Below, piece after piece: positions 1 through 8,856 of a stretch of DNA of 42,911 nt (positions are counted from its first letter, which is position 1; every line of letters starts with the position of its first letter). The notes beneath the pieces were generated by a model, which had not been told where the DNA came from, made no database searches, and saw only the letters and a list, made by a program, of their open reading frames with translations. The position numbers and the translations under genes were made by a program. The DNA comes from Syntrophomonadaceae bacterium (GTDB taxonomy: Bacteria > Bacillota > DSM-12270 > Thermacetogeniales > Thermacetogeniaceae): NCBI GenBank assembly GCA_012840385.1, contig DULK01000010.1, forward strand, positions 1-42,911, written 5' to 3'.

Positions 1-1
1 G

Positions 2-664
2 CACGTTGCCATTGATACCAAGTCGGAGCTGCCCGTAGCCATAGAAATAACACCCGCCAGTGTGCACGATAGCACGGTGGCCATGAAACTGGTCAAGAAA
101 GCGAGCGATAATCTTGTCAAAGATCCACGTTACTACTTGATGGATTCGGCTTATGACAGCACCGATATCTACGAGGCGATCATGAACGATTACCATGCCA
201 GGGCGATCATTCCCCTGAACCTGAGGGGAGCCAAAGAGCCTAAAGAAGGCTTCGACTTTGACGGCACACCCGTCTGCTCCGCCGGATTCAGGATGATTTA
301 CTGGGGATGCGACAAGAACTTCAACAAATTCCGCTGTCCCCATGTTCTAGGCAAGGAGGATTGTCCTTTTGGTTCCAGTTGGTGCTCCGATTCCAACTAT
401 GGCCTGGTAGTCAAGACCAACGTTAAAGACGATCCCCGCCTGTTCTGTACCCCCCATCGGGGTACAAAGAACTGGGAGAAGCTTTACGATGAAAGAACCA
501 GCGCTGAAAGATATTTCAGTCGGTCAAAAGAACACCTGGGTCTTGAGAGCCCTACCTTGAGAGGCATCAAGAAGATTGAGACCCACGCCTATCTGTGCGC
601 CATCTCCTTACTGGCCACGGTACTGGCGGTGAATAAAGCTAAGGCAGGTAAGATAGCAGCTTAA
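2..664 (+). pseudogene. DDE transposase, C-terminal part (runs off the window start)
   Basis: The frame is open from the first bases of the window, so this is the 3' part of a longer gene; the internal ATG at 62 is not the real start. It resembles the C-terminal half of IS4/IS5/IS1182-type DDE transposases. A second catalytic Asp is visible in the YLMDSAYDS context. The third acidic residue lies in TSAERYFSRSKEHLGL near the end, followed by a hydrophobic tail typical of these proteins. Between them is a Cys-rich segment (RCP, CPFG, WCSD). Whether the gene is intact cannot be told because the 5' part is missing. The window begins in mobile-element DNA, and the next reading frame is another transposition remnant. 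Confidence 0.75.
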
Positions 665-1002
665 CGTAAAGCATATCTAAAAAACATAAGGCAACATTGA
701 TTAACCCGGGGAGTGGTGTCGCCTTTTTTAAGTTTTGAGGCATGATTGCTTGCTTATGATGCTGACTAGCTTTTTTAGTAAGACAGCCAGTATAAGTTGC
801 TCGTTGTGTTCTTCCTATATATTTTGGATTTATGAAATTCTCTCTCTTTATAATTCCTTTTATAAATAAAGAAAAAAAAGGGTCTTTAATAACCCTCTGT
901 TACAAGTATTGGAATGTGAATGCAGATGGATTTGAAAAAAGAGACAACAAAGCAGAAGAAAAAAAGAAATTGAGCCATTAAGAAGAAGTTGTTTTAATAT
1001 AG
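665..1002. other. Gene-free spacer with two weak hairpins
   Basis: No convincing gene is seen. A GC-containing inverted repeat followed by T residues around 690-729 may end the transposase transcript. A second hairpin around 878-897 (AGGGT / ACCCT arms) is preceded by an A-run on the plus strand, so on the minus strand it would act as a Rho-independent terminator. It resembles the hppA terminator at 3791-3826. Confidence 0.4.
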
Positions 1003-1284
1003 TTGCAGCAGTTCCCCAATCTCATTGCCGTACAGGTGACGGATTGGCTCAAAGAAAACTATAACGACAGAACAGCGAGCGTAGTGATTACCACCAATCT
1101 GGAGTTCAGTCGCTGGGCAGGCATCTTCTATGATGCACAGATGACCGCAGCCATGATTGACCGGCTGGTGCACCATAGCTACCTGCTGATCTTGGATAAT
1201 CAAACTATTCTCCCCCCGGTGCCTGGGAAAAAATCCTTGCAAAATTGGGGAATTTCCTCATGCAATAAACAACATGGGTTTTGA
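1003..1284 (+). pseudogene. IS21-family IstB-like helper, C-terminal fragment
   Basis: The 93-residue frame contains the core ITTNLEFSRWAGIF, then MTAAMIDRLVHHSYLLIL, which matches the C-terminal half of IstB ATPases (sensor-1 region and the following helix). An intact IstB is about 250 residues and begins with a Walker A motif. Walker A and B are both absent here and the frame opens at a TTG with no clear ribosome site, so this is a broken remnant. The last 30 residues after ILDNQ do not look like IstB and probably read into unrelated DNA. No IstA partner is visible. Confidence 0.65.
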
Positions 1285-1299
1285 CGAATGGATTGTTAA

Positions 1300-1509
1300 T
1301 TAACTTATCTGTTTTTGCTTTATTGGATCGTATTTTTTTATTGCAGAAATCATCCAAATCGTTAAATCAGAATAGGCTTCATCATACCCCAAACTCCTCT
1401 CTAACTTTCTCATTATCGGATTAAATCTGCTTATTACCAAATAGATAGATTCCTGATCACTACTTTTCGCCTTAATGATCAATTCTTTTAAACATCCCCT
1501 TTTTTGCAA
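1300..1509 (-). CDS. Small sigma-like helix-turn-helix protein (HTH_16 type)
   Basis: This 69-residue protein has the look of the short region-2-like domain found in UviA/BotR/TcdR-related proteins and in HTH_16 proteins of Firmicutes. It has an N-terminal LKELIIKAKSSDQES helix, a central FNPIMRKLERSLGYDEAYSDL segment and a final helix ending in IKKYDP. It probably binds RNA polymerase or DNA, but no function is proven. It starts with TTG and overlaps the end of the upstream membrane-protein gene by 22 bases, so the two are likely co-translated. Pairing with a holin-like gene resembles the uviA-uviB arrangement of clostridia. The family call is moderately sure and the role is inference. Confidence 0.5.
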   Translation of the reverse strand: MQKRGCLKELIIKAKSSDQESIYLVISRFNPIMRKLERSLGYDEAYSDLTIWMISAIKKYDPIKQKQIS

Positions 1510-1817
1510 TCAGAGCAGCCCCCTTCACCTTTACTGGAACCATTTGATATTAAATCATGAACAACCTGCCAACTTCCTATTGCTGAAGATGCCACAAGAA
1601 GACCGTTGAGAAAATAAATTGGTATATTCACTATAGCGAAAGAGCCCAAACCAATATTTGTCAGCAATATAATTCCTTCCGCAACCACAAGAACCAGCCA
1701 GCGGGTATGTATAAGTTTAAATAGGGAAAATTCTTTAAAAAATTCAACTACAAGTACAGTTGCCATAACTGATCCTGTTAAGGTACCCAATGATTTATAG
1801 GTGAATAATTCCGGCAT
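1488..1817 (-). CDS. Small holin-like membrane protein
   Basis: This 109-residue protein has three hydrophobic segments, at roughly residues 12-28, 40-60 and 62-85. A polar tail rich in Ser, Gly, Lys and Cys follows (GEGGCSDCKKGD). The size, the three-helix pattern and the charged C-terminus fit phage-type holins and UviB/TcdE-like proteins, which form membrane lesions to release phage or proteins. A purine-rich ribosome site (revcomp of ctcctg) lies just before the ATG. It overlaps the downstream sigma-like gene. No endolysin is next to it, so it is not part of an intact lysis cassette here. The family assignment is by general features only. Confidence 0.5.
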   Translation of the reverse strand: MPELFTYKSLGTLTGSVMATVLVVEFFKEFSLFKLIHTRWLVLVVAEGIILLTNIGLGSFAIVNIPIYFLNGLLVASSAIGSWQVVHDLISNGSSKGEGGCSDCKKGDV

Positions 1818-2364
1818 GCTGTTCCTCTCCTGTTGAACGTCTTCAATCTAATTAGGGAGCAAGAGATAGAATGATAGCATATTGATTTCATCGCTCAGTT
1901 ATTACATAGAGAGTGAAAAAACGGATTATATAAAACCCCTTAACAGGATAACTTGTTTTTAAATTGCACAAAAATATAGACCTATAATACTAGATGATAC
2001 TATTTAATAGTATTATTTACCTTTAATGGAAATCTTACAAATTGTTGAGATTCCATAACGAACCCTACTTCTCTGTTAATTTAAAAGTGCAAAATAACGG
2101 TTTGCCGCCGTTGTAAGGATCTATAACACTGATATAAGTAAGAAGGTTTTTACTTTTATTTTCTTGAAAAAGAACTTGTGGCCTAAGTTACCCTCTTTTT
2201 TTGATCCTTAGTTTTAGGCTAGTAGCGGAATTTCTAAGTGTGGCGGCGTCTGAAAAGGTAGGGATAACTCAACCTGAAACACATAAGAAATTCCCAAAAA
2301 CTGTGTAATATTTTAATGATAAACCACGTAATATATAACGATAAACATTAAGGAAGGTGATCCG
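1818..2364. other. AT-rich intergenic region with a perfect short palindrome
   Basis: No gene is seen. A perfect inverted repeat at 1997-2013 (ATACTAT-TTA-ATAGTAT) could be an operator for a dimeric regulator of either flanking gene. A weaker GC hairpin lies near 2096-2116 (AACGG / CCGTT). The region is much more AT-rich than the metabolic genes to the right. Confidence 0.35.
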
Positions 2365-2985
2365 ATGATCAGGTTGACAAAAATTATTACTATAGGTCTT
2401 CTGATTCTTGTACTGTCCACCCCGGCGGGGTGTACGGGAGAAGCAGATTTAAAACAGACCGGTACCGCCAAGACTATAGATGTTAAACAAATCGAAAATG
2501 ATATAAAAAATATTAATTCAGGATTTCTTAATAAGCCGATAAGTATAGAAGAAGCAGAAAAGATACTTGGTAAACATCCAATATCAAAGACCATGCCCGA
2601 ACTTTTTAACCAGAATCGTCCCGAAGCAGAACCATTGCGCTTGTTGAACGGGACACTCTACCGTGCTGATTTATCTGATATAAGTTGGATTGTACAGTTA
2701 TGGTACCGAAATGGGGATCCACCAGCATATATCATGATCAGGCAAAAACAATTTAAGCCCGGAGATGAGGAGTTAATAAGCGGGCATCGAACAATAAAGC
2801 TAGATAATGGAGTAACCGCCGCGATATGGTTTAATCACATAAGAGAAGACGGAAAACCGCTTGAACCTGAGTGGGTTAAAGGTCTGTGGCATTTATACTG
2901 GATTAGAAACGGTATCACTTATACTATTGATGCCGTTAATATTGATTGGAATGAACTATTACTCGTCGCTCACCTGACAGGGTAA
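2365..2985 (+). CDS. Lipoprotein with a DUF4367-like C-terminus
   Basis: The 206-residue protein begins with a short positive end and a hydrophobic stretch ending in the lipobox LSTPAGC, so signal peptidase II would cleave before Cys23 and the protein would be anchored on the outer face of the membrane. The mature part has no enzyme motif I recognise. The C-terminal half (GVTAAIWFN, then LYWIRNGITYTID, then WNELLLVAHLTG) resembles the repeat seen in DUF4367-type extracellular domains. The start is secure: AGGAAGGTGA lies about 4 bases before the ATG. It is a single-gene unit, ended by the bidirectional terminator at 3017-3043. Function is unknown. Confidence 0.7.
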   Translation: MIRLTKIITIGLLILVLSTPAGCTGEADLKQTGTAKTIDVKQIENDIKNINSGFLNKPISIEEAEKILGKHPISKTMPELFNQNRPEAEPLRLLNGTLYRADLSDISWIVQLWYRNGDPPAYIMIRQKQFKPGDEELISGHRTIKLDNGVTAAIWFNHIREDGKPLEPEWVKGLWHLYWIRNGITYTIDAVNIDWNELLLVAHLTG

Positions 2986-3016
2986 ATTTTAAAAGACGCA
3001 AATAGGAACAATGAAG

Positions 3017-3043
3017 TAGGAGAGGGTGATTATCCCTCTCCTA
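3017..3043. terminator. Bidirectional terminator between convergent genes
   Basis: A perfect 10-bp stem TAGGAGAGGG / CCCTCTCCTA with a 7-base loop sits between the convergent genes ending at 2985 and 3070. It is followed by a T-rich run on the plus strand. Confidence 0.7.
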
Positions 3044-3069
3044 TTCTATATTTTTATTTTAAATATATC

Positions 3070-3597
3070 TTACCAAGTTCCGTACATTGAAATCGTATCA
3101 GGCATTGAGCCGTGGTCCAGGCCGGTATCTACAAAGCCATAACCATAGTCGTTGCAAACTGTCGCCCATCCTCTACTGGATTCATACCATTGTATGCACT
3201 TCCATTCTGGATGCGAAGAACCTGATGTTGCATCTAAACACGCTACTCTTTTTCCTGCCAAGACTATTCCCCAATATGTACCATCAGGTTTATAAATATT
3301 CTCATCTCTCCTGAACATAAATGTATAGTATGTTTGACCGTCCAAAGTAACAGTACCATAAGGATAATTAGTACATGGTGTTTCCCAACTGGAAGGCAGA
3401 TAGTCTGTATTAAAGACTAGGCCATCGCGTACATTGCCTGAACCATCACGAAATCTGACCTGACGATATCCTGAACCAACATATTTCCTACCGAACGCCT
3501 CACGCTGATAGAGATGACCAATTATACTGCTGCCAGTCATATCCCAAACATCGATTGTCTGACTACTTTTGTTAACCGCAAACCACTCGTAACTCAT
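3070..3597 (-). CDS. Aromatic-rich soluble protein of unknown function
   Basis: The start chosen is the ATG at 3597, which has AAAGGAG six bases upstream; a longer frame opens 19 codons earlier but lacks a ribosome site. The 175-residue product is unusually rich in Trp, Tyr and Gly. It has a repetitive beta-strand look (EWFAVNKSSQTIDVW, RQVRFRDGSGNVRDG, YYTFMFRRDENIY). There is no signal peptide or membrane segment. The N-terminal 60 residues could be an SH3-like barrel, but I do not recognise a named family. It is a lone gene convergent with the lipoprotein gene. Confidence 0.6.
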   Translation of the reverse strand: MSYEWFAVNKSSQTIDVWDMTGSSIIGHLYQREAFGRKYVGSGYRQVRFRDGSGNVRDGLVFNTDYLPSSWETPCTNYPYGTVTLDGQTYYTFMFRRDENIYKPDGTYWGIVLAGKRVACLDATSGSSHPEWKCIQWYESSRGWATVCNDYGYGFVDTGLDHGSMPDTISMYGTW

Positions 3598-3790
3598 CTT
3601 TTTCTCCTTTCCCCGGTTTATCCCGGATTCAAATTTTAATACACGGTGACCCACTGCTATCCTAAGTTTCCGGTGAACACCCCCCTATGCTAAATAATCA
3701 CTGCCTAATCGACGAAAACACACTCCTCTTTCAACCTCACAACTTCAAGGATTCTAATTCGGACAACATTCTTTGGTCCCTTACCGTGAT

Positions 3791-3826
3791 AAAGAAAAAA
3801 ATAAGAGGGTTTTTATAACCCTCTTA
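3791..3826 (-). terminator. Terminator of hppA, displaced by intron insertion
   Basis: A perfect 10-bp stem (TAAGAGGGTT at 3802-3811 and AACCCTCTTA at 3817-3826) is followed on the minus strand by a T-rich tract (3791-3801). This is a good Rho-independent terminator reading leftward. The nearest minus-strand gene to its right is hppA, whose stop is at 6567. Removing the intron material between 3834 and 6542 would place the terminator about 30 bases after the hppA stop. The intron boundary begins 7 bases from the stem. Confidence 0.7.
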
Positions 3827-3833
3827 CGTGTGC

Positions 3834-4182
3834 GTGCGCCCGGCACGGGCGTTAACCTGATGGTGAAAGTCCACTGCAGGCGAGGCAGCACCAGTCTGCT
3901 AGCCGAAGGCAAGGGTGTCCATCGCGAGGCGGAATCCGAAGGAAGCCGGAGGCAAACCCCCGAGCCGAGGAACACGAACCTCAAGCGAGGCTGGCTTATC
4001 CGGGCGAGTCTGCTAGACAAGATAAAGCCCTATGCTATCAAGGGATAAGTGAGTAAATGAGGCGGTTGTGGGGGGAAAGTTATCGCCCTTACCCGGGGAG
4101 GCCTGCCGGATAAGCCAGGCAAAGCTGGTAACCCGGGCCGAGAGGTCCGGCTGAGCCGGCAGGAGTCAGCAGAGGGCATAGT
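3834..4182 (+). ncRNA. 5' ribozyme part of the outer group II intron
   Basis: It begins GTGCGCCCGGCACGGGCG and continues TTAACCTGATGGTGAAAGTCC, the typical start of domain I in bacterial group II introns. The segment ends at GTCAGCAGAGGGCATAGT, which in related introns lies just before the intron-encoded protein. A second intron begins exactly there. The 5' exon ends with a terminator hairpin, the kind of target that group IIC introns prefer. Confidence 0.65.
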
Positions 4183-4516
4183 GTGCGCTGAGCAGCGCAA
4201 TCGTCGGGTGGGTTAAAGTCCCACTGGTGCTCGGATGCGGGGCACCATATCCAAAGGCGGGGGTAATGCCTCGTCGGCCTGGCGTCAGCCGGGAGGGCAG
4301 GGTGTCTCTCGTGAGGGAGAATCCGAAGGGCATGCGGAGAAATTCCGGGCCGTAGTCGACGAGACGAACCGGTCGGCCAAAGATGGGGAAAGGTCGTGCC
4401 AGCACTATGGAGGCGAAGGCATTACGCATCCGCCCCATCGCACCAAGGTGTTTGCGGACGGCACGGAATGGAAGACGATTACGTGACCTCAGGAGAACTC
4501 GCCAGGTTCACCAAAG
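4183..4516 (+). ncRNA. 5' ribozyme part of the inner group II intron
   Basis: A second intron-like 5' end (GTGCGCTGAGCAGCGC) is followed by AATCGTCGGGTGGG and TTAAAGTCCCACT. This again resembles the first domain I stems and the conserved AAAGTCC segment. It leads into the reverse transcriptase frame starting at 4517. Its domains V and VI are not found, because the downstream side is interrupted near 5514. Confidence 0.6.
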
Positions 4517-5602
4517 GTGATAAAGGACCGTATAAGCGCAAGAGAAGTCGGAACTGATGCCTGGCGAGTAGTCGGAGCGCTGAATAGTACCGCAAGCGTG
4601 GGCAAGATAGCCCACGTGACCCGCAAGGGCAGGCGAGTGACCTGGGGAAGGCGGCGCGAGAACCAGCTGGATCAATCCAGAGAGCGAAAAGAAGGTTCAC
4701 TCTTTGATATCAAGGTGTACGCCCCACAGAATTTACGACTGGCATGGAAGCGGGTAGAGGCGAACCGAGGCAGTGGTGGCATTGATCGAGTGACGCTGGG
4801 GGAATTCAAGGAACGCCTGGAAGAAGAACTCCACTTCCTGGGGGAGGCTCTAAGGGCAGGTACCTACGAACCCTCGCCGGTGCGTCGGGTCTATATCCCG
4901 AAACCGGGGCAACCGACCAAAAGACGCCCTCTCGGGATACCCACTATTCGTGATCAGGTAGTTCAACAGGCGGTGCTGAATCGACTAACACCGATTTTCG
5001 AGCCGGACATGGACGATGCCAACTTTGGGTATCGCGCTGGATGCTCGACTAAGGATGCGCTTGGGAAAGTGTGGCAGGAGATAAAGCAAGGAAACGAGTG
5101 GATCGTCGATGCCGACCTAACGGACTTCTTTGGCACGGTCGACCACGAGAAGCTCCTGTTTCTGGTGGCCAGGAGGGTCTCGGATGGCAGGGTTTTGTCC
5201 TTCATTCGGCAGTTCCTTGCGGCGGGCTATATGGAGGAAGGGAAGTACCACCCGACCGAGCAAGGTACACCCCAAGGTGGAGTTATATCGCCCCTCCTAA
5301 GCAACGTTCTCCTGACCCCATTTGACCGAGAGATGAGGCACCGGGGCTACAATCTCACGAGGTACGCGGATGACTGGGTGGTGACATGCCGAAGCCGCAG
5401 ACAGGCAGAGAAAGCCCTTAAGACCGCCACGGAGATCCTGCGGACCTTGGGAGTTGCGCTCAACCCGACCAAGACCAGGATTGTCCATATCCGGCAAGGT
5501 TTCGAGTTCCTGGGCAGAACCCGCGCCCTCAGTATTTACCAGTCTTGCATTTCAACAGCCACAAGGCTTCCAGCTACAGCACCTGGTAAAGAGTGTAAAT
5601 AA
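4517..5602 (+). pseudogene. Group II intron reverse transcriptase/maturase, truncated
   Basis: The protein carries the N-terminal reverse transcriptase blocks of intron-encoded proteins: GSGGIDRVTLGEF, the PKPGQPTKRRPLGIPTIRD block, DADLTDFFGTVDH, GTPQGGVISPLLSN and the catalytic RYADDW. It continues to the thumb start GFEFLG at about residue 330, then the homology stops at roughly position 5514. The final 30 residues read into foreign DNA. The maturase (X) domain and any endonuclease are missing, so the product should not support splicing. The GTG start at 4517 is the first in-frame one and is uncertain. It differs clearly from the second intron enzyme downstream. Confidence 0.8.
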
Positions 5603-5815
5603 CCCCTTTTCCCTAAATTACCTATTTTTTCAGGGAACATTTTCGAAGAATCTTATTTTTTGTCATGGTGCCTGCTACATCCCAAAAAGTCGCCTTTACA
5701 CTAGCTTGTGTCAAAGAGATACTGCGCCAGGCTCCTGTCCCTGATATACTCCAGGGCATTGCGCATCTTTTCCGCTATCTCTCTCATACTGAAACCACTG
5801 TCCACATAGCTGCGC
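5515..5815 (-). mobile_element. Unidentified insertion remnant splitting the introns
   Basis: This ~300-base AT-richer piece lies between two intron reverse transcriptase fragments and belongs to neither. On the minus strand an open frame from 5814 to 5701 encodes 37 residues with the look of a protein C-terminus (SGFSMREIAEKMRNALEYIR, then DRSLAQYLFDTS). About 110 non-coding bases follow. This pattern fits the 3' end of an insertion sequence on the minus strand, but I cannot assign a family. Confidence 0.4.
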
Positions 5816-6508
5816 CTGTTCCTGTACAAAGAACTGGAGAAGAGGGGCCACAAATTCGTCCGCTACGCCGATGACTGCAACATCTACGTCAAAAGCAAGC
5901 GGGCGGGAGAGAGGGTCATGGAAAGTATCCGCAACTTCCTGCAGGGGCGTTTAAAGCTCAAAATCAACGAGCAGAAAAGTGCGGTAGACCGGCTGTGGAA
6001 ACTGAAATTCCTGGGATTCAGCATCTATAAGCCAAAGGCAGGAACAATCCTAATCCGCCTGGCGCCCCAGACCATCGACCGGGTGAAAACGAAAATTCGG
6101 GAACTAACCTCCCGAAATAAACCCGTAAGCATAGCCGAACGGATAGAGCGGCTAAACGCCTACTTGGGCGGGTGGATGGGCTACGCTGCCCTGGCGGAAA
6201 CGCCCAGTACCTTTCAGAACATTGAAGGGTGGCTACGACGGAGGCTACGCATGTGTCTCTGGAAGCAGTGGAAGCGGGTTCGGACGCGCTACCGTGAACT
6301 ACGGGCACTGGATTTGCCAGAATGGGTAGTGCATGAATTTGCCAACACCCGCAAAGGGCCCTGGCGGATGGCCCATGGGTCAATGAATAGAGCCCTGGGC
6401 AACGCCTACTGGCAGTCCCAGGGCCTGATGAGCTTAACCGAAAGCTATCAAAGTCTTCGTCAAACTTGGCGAACCGCCGGATGCGGACCCGCATGTCCGG
6501 TGGTGTAA
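5816..6508 (+). pseudogene. ltrA: Second group II intron reverse transcriptase/maturase, C-terminal half
   Basis: Homology begins at LFLYKELEKRG and includes the catalytic RYADDC box, then the thumb (KLKINEQKSAVDRLWKLKF and LGFSIY). The maturase domain X with WKQWKRVRTRY and NTRKGPWR is complete, ending in LTESYQSLRQTW. This is the C-terminal ~60% of a maturase. The first half (fingers and palm blocks 0-4) is missing, and a stop codon lies in frame at 5807. The ATG at 5918 is internal and not a real start. The frame runs on into domain V, as is common for these genes. It probably belongs to the outer intron whose 5' end is at 3834. Confidence 0.8.
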
Positions 6509-6542
6509 GAGGACGGGGGCTAGCCGCCCCCTCCTACTCGAT
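6471..6542 (+). ncRNA. Group II intron domains V and VI (3' end)
   Basis: Domain V is seen as GAACCGCCGGATGCGG pairing with CCGCATGTCCGGTGGT (6471-6506). Domain VI is the hairpin GACGGGGGCTAGCCGCCCCCTC (about 6510-6533), followed by the CTACTCGAT 3' end typical of bacterial introns. The 3' exon begins about 25 bases before the hppA stop. Confidence 0.7.
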
Positions 6543-6566
6543 TTTGTTATCGGCCGGTGACGCCGT

Positions 6567-8618
6567 TTACAGGAATAGGGCCGCCAGCACCAGGGTGATG
6601 GTGCTGAAGAGCTTGACCAGAACGTGGATGGAGGGACCTGCCGTATCTTTGAAGGGATCGCCGACGGTGTCTCCGACTACGCCGGCCTTGAAGGCCTCGG
6701 AGCCTTTCCCGCCAAAGTCGCCGAGCTCGATCCGCTTCTTGGCGTTATCCCACGCGCCGCCGGCATTGTTCAGATAGAGTGCCACGATAACGCCGGCGAT
6801 GGTGCCCACCATCAGGAAGGCTGCCGCAGCCTCTGCCTTGAGCAGCACACCAACGATCACCGGAGCGGCTACAACGAGCAGGCCGGGCAATACCATCTCT
6901 TTCAGTGCGCCCTTGGTGACGATATCGACACACCTGCCGTACAGCGGTTTCGCCTTTCCTTCCATGAGTCCGGGTATTTCTTTAAACTGTCTTCTCACTT
7001 CCAGGATAACAACCTGGGCGGCATTTCCCACTGCTCTGATAGAAACGGAAGTGAACAGAAAGACAACCATTACAGCAATGAGAGCACCCACGAAGACCTC
7101 CGGTTTTCCGATGTCTACCGGAAATTCCTTCATTCTTGCCAGGATCTTGACCTTGTCGATATAGGCGGAGAACAGGAGGAAAGTTGCCAGAGCAGCGCTT
7201 CCCACCGCGTAACCCTTGGTCAGGGCCTTGGTGGTGTTGCCGCAGGCGTCCAGGCGGTCGGTCCGGGTACGAACCTCTTCCGGCAAATCGGACATTTCCA
7301 CTATTCCACCGGCGTTGTCGGTGATCGGCCCGAAGGTATCCATTGCCAGGATGTAAGCGCAGGTTGCGAGCATGCCCATCGTCGCCACCGCCGTCCCGTA
7401 AAGTCCACCTTCAAGGGCAGGCAAGCCGGACCTGCTGCCCAGGAAATAGGAGCCGATGATAGCAAGGGCGATGGCAATCACCGGCAATGCGGTGCTTTCC
7501 ATACCTACTGCGGTCCCCTGAATGATGGTGGTGGCTGGACCTGTCTGGCAGGCATTGGAGATTTCCTTCACGGGACGGTAGCTGATGGAGGTATAGTACT
7601 GGGTTAACAGGACGAAGACATAGCTCATTACGATACCGATCAGGGCACAGCCGTAGAAATAGAGGAAATTGACGCCTTTGCCGCTGAGCATGCTCTTGCT
7701 GATAAAGTAAAGGGCGATGGCTACCAGGATCATTGTGACAAAGTAGCCGCGGTTCAAACCTTTCATCGGATCCTGGTCTTCCTCGCCGCGTACGAAGAAG
7801 ATCCCGATAATCGAGGCTATGATTCCGGCGGCACGGGCCACTAATGGGAAAAGAATCCCCTTTACGCCGAAATAAGGAACAAGGGCAATCCCCAAAATCA
7901 TGGCGCCGATGTTTTCCGCTGCCGTCGATTCAAACAGGTCGGCGCCACGTCCGGCACAGTCACCCACGTTATCCCCCACCAGGTCGGCAACCACGGCCGG
8001 GTTTCTGGGGTCGTCCTCGGGGATACCGGCCTCTACCTTACCGACAAGGTCGGCTCCGACGTCTGCGGCTTTGGTATAGATTCCGCCGCCGAGCTGGGCG
8101 AAGAGGGCCACGAAACTTGCTCCAAAGCCAAATCCGACGATTTCAAGGGGGGCAACATCGGGGTGGGCGGCACCGCCATAAGCATAAAACAGCCCTGCCA
8201 CTCCAAGGAGGCTCAGGCTGGTAACTGCGAGTCCGGTTACTGCTCCACCTCTAAAAGAAACACGCAAGGCCCTGTCAAGGCTCTTAGTGGCCGCCGCAGC
8301 GGTGCGCAGGTTCGACCGCACGGCTACATACATTCCGATAAATCCCGAAAGAGCGGAGCAAAGGGCTCCCAGTATAAAGGCAACCGGTGTTCGATAATCT
8401 TTCGTAACAATAAAGAGGATAACGGCCACCACCGCGGCAAGCACACCGATGGTGGTATACTGGCGGGCTAAAAAGGCATTTGCTCCCTCTCTGATGGCGC
8501 CTGCTACCTCCTGCATGCGCGCATTACCGGTCTCCTCGTGAAAGATCGTGTAAGCCATGTAGATGATCATGATCAGTCCGAGTATACCGGAAAGAGGGAT
8601 TAAGTAGGTCAAATTCAC
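6567..8618 (-). CDS. hppA: Membrane-bound proton-translocating pyrophosphatase, K+-independent type
   Basis: This large membrane protein (about 683 residues, some 16 hydrophobic segments) hydrolyses pyrophosphate and pumps H+ (possibly Na+) across the membrane. The substrate-binding signature is clear: DVGADLVGKVE, followed by DNVGDCAGRGADLFES. A second acidic cluster, DNAGGIVEMS, and the C-terminal GDTVGDPFKDTAGPS are also present. The residue that distinguishes K+ dependence reads Lys in GNTTKALTKG, which marks the K+-independent class. A GTG at 8630 is possible, but AGAGAGG sits 11 bases before the GTG at 8618, so that start is preferred. It has its own promoter (8756-8784). Its terminator is now separated from it by the intron composite. 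In syntrophic Firmicutes this enzyme recovers energy from pyrophosphate. Confidence 0.95.
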   Translation of the reverse strand: MNLTYLIPLSGILGLIMIIYMAYTIFHEETGNARMQEVAGAIREGANAFLARQYTTIGVLAAVVAVILFIVTKDYRTPVAFILGALCSALSGFIGMYVAVRSNLRTAAAATKSLDRALRVSFRGGAVTGLAVTSLSLLGVAGLFYAYGGAAHPDVAPLEIVGFGFGASFVALFAQLGGGIYTKAADVGADLVGKVEAGIPEDDPRNPAVVADLVGDNVGDCAGRGADLFESTAAENIGAMILGIALVPYFGVKGILFPLVARAAGIIASIIGIFFVRGEEDQDPMKGLNRGYFVTMILVAIALYFISKSMLSGKGVNFLYFYGCALIGIVMSYVFVLLTQYYTSISYRPVKEISNACQTGPATTIIQGTAVGMESTALPVIAIALAIIGSYFLGSRSGLPALEGGLYGTAVATMGMLATCAYILAMDTFGPITDNAGGIVEMSDLPEEVRTRTDRLDACGNTTKALTKGYAVGSAALATFLLFSAYIDKVKILARMKEFPVDIGKPEVFVGALIAVMVVFLFTSVSIRAVGNAAQVVILEVRRQFKEIPGLMEGKAKPLYGRCVDIVTKGALKEMVLPGLLVVAAPVIVGVLLKAEAAAAFLMVGTIAGVIVALYLNNAGGAWDNAKKRIELGDFGGKGSEAFKAGVVGDTVGDPFKDTAGPSIHVLVKLFSTITLVLAALFL

Positions 8619-8755
8619 GACTCGTGTCACCTCTCTGTGTCAAATTACTCCGATAAAATAAAAAAACGCCGACATGTACTTTTTTAGCTTGTCGTAAAAC
8701 ACCTCCCCCTTTCTGCCTGAATTTTATTGAGAATCCTTGAATTTCCGCTCAAAAA

Positions 8756-8784
8756 AGGATAACAAATTATTGTAATCTTGTCAA
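8756..8784 (-). promoter_or_regulatory. SigA-type promoter for hppA
   Basis: On the minus strand TTGACA (8779-8784) is followed after 17 bases by TATCCT (8756-8761). The start codon lies about 140 bases downstream, leaving a long leader. Confidence 0.6.
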
Positions 8785-8856
8785 CTTAACCAGGGGATAA
8801 TCCAGGTAAATGTGCTATTATTATTCATTAATGTGGTGCCTGGTAAAACCCTATGG

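Larger units (their letters stand above)
3834..6542 (+). mobile_element. Composite of two group II introns plus a transposase remnant
   Basis: The outer boundaries are a GTGCG 5' end (3834) and a domain V-VI 3' end finishing in CTACTCGAT (6542). A second GTGCG-type 5' end occurs at 4183, and a different intron reverse transcriptase follows it. That enzyme is cut off near 5514, then comes a ~300-base foreign piece. From 5816 the C-terminal half of another intron reverse transcriptase runs into domains V and VI. The simplest reading is an outer intron (3834-4182 plus 5816-6542) invaded by an inner intron (4183 to about 5514). A further insertion and deletion then removed the inner 3' end and the outer 5' coding half. 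Neither intron should be able to move on its own. Confidence 0.7.

Noticed and set aside
6624-7607. 327-residue plus-strand open frame inside hppA
   Set aside because: It is a GC-rich shadow of the pyrophosphatase gene; the minus-strand reading has all family motifs.
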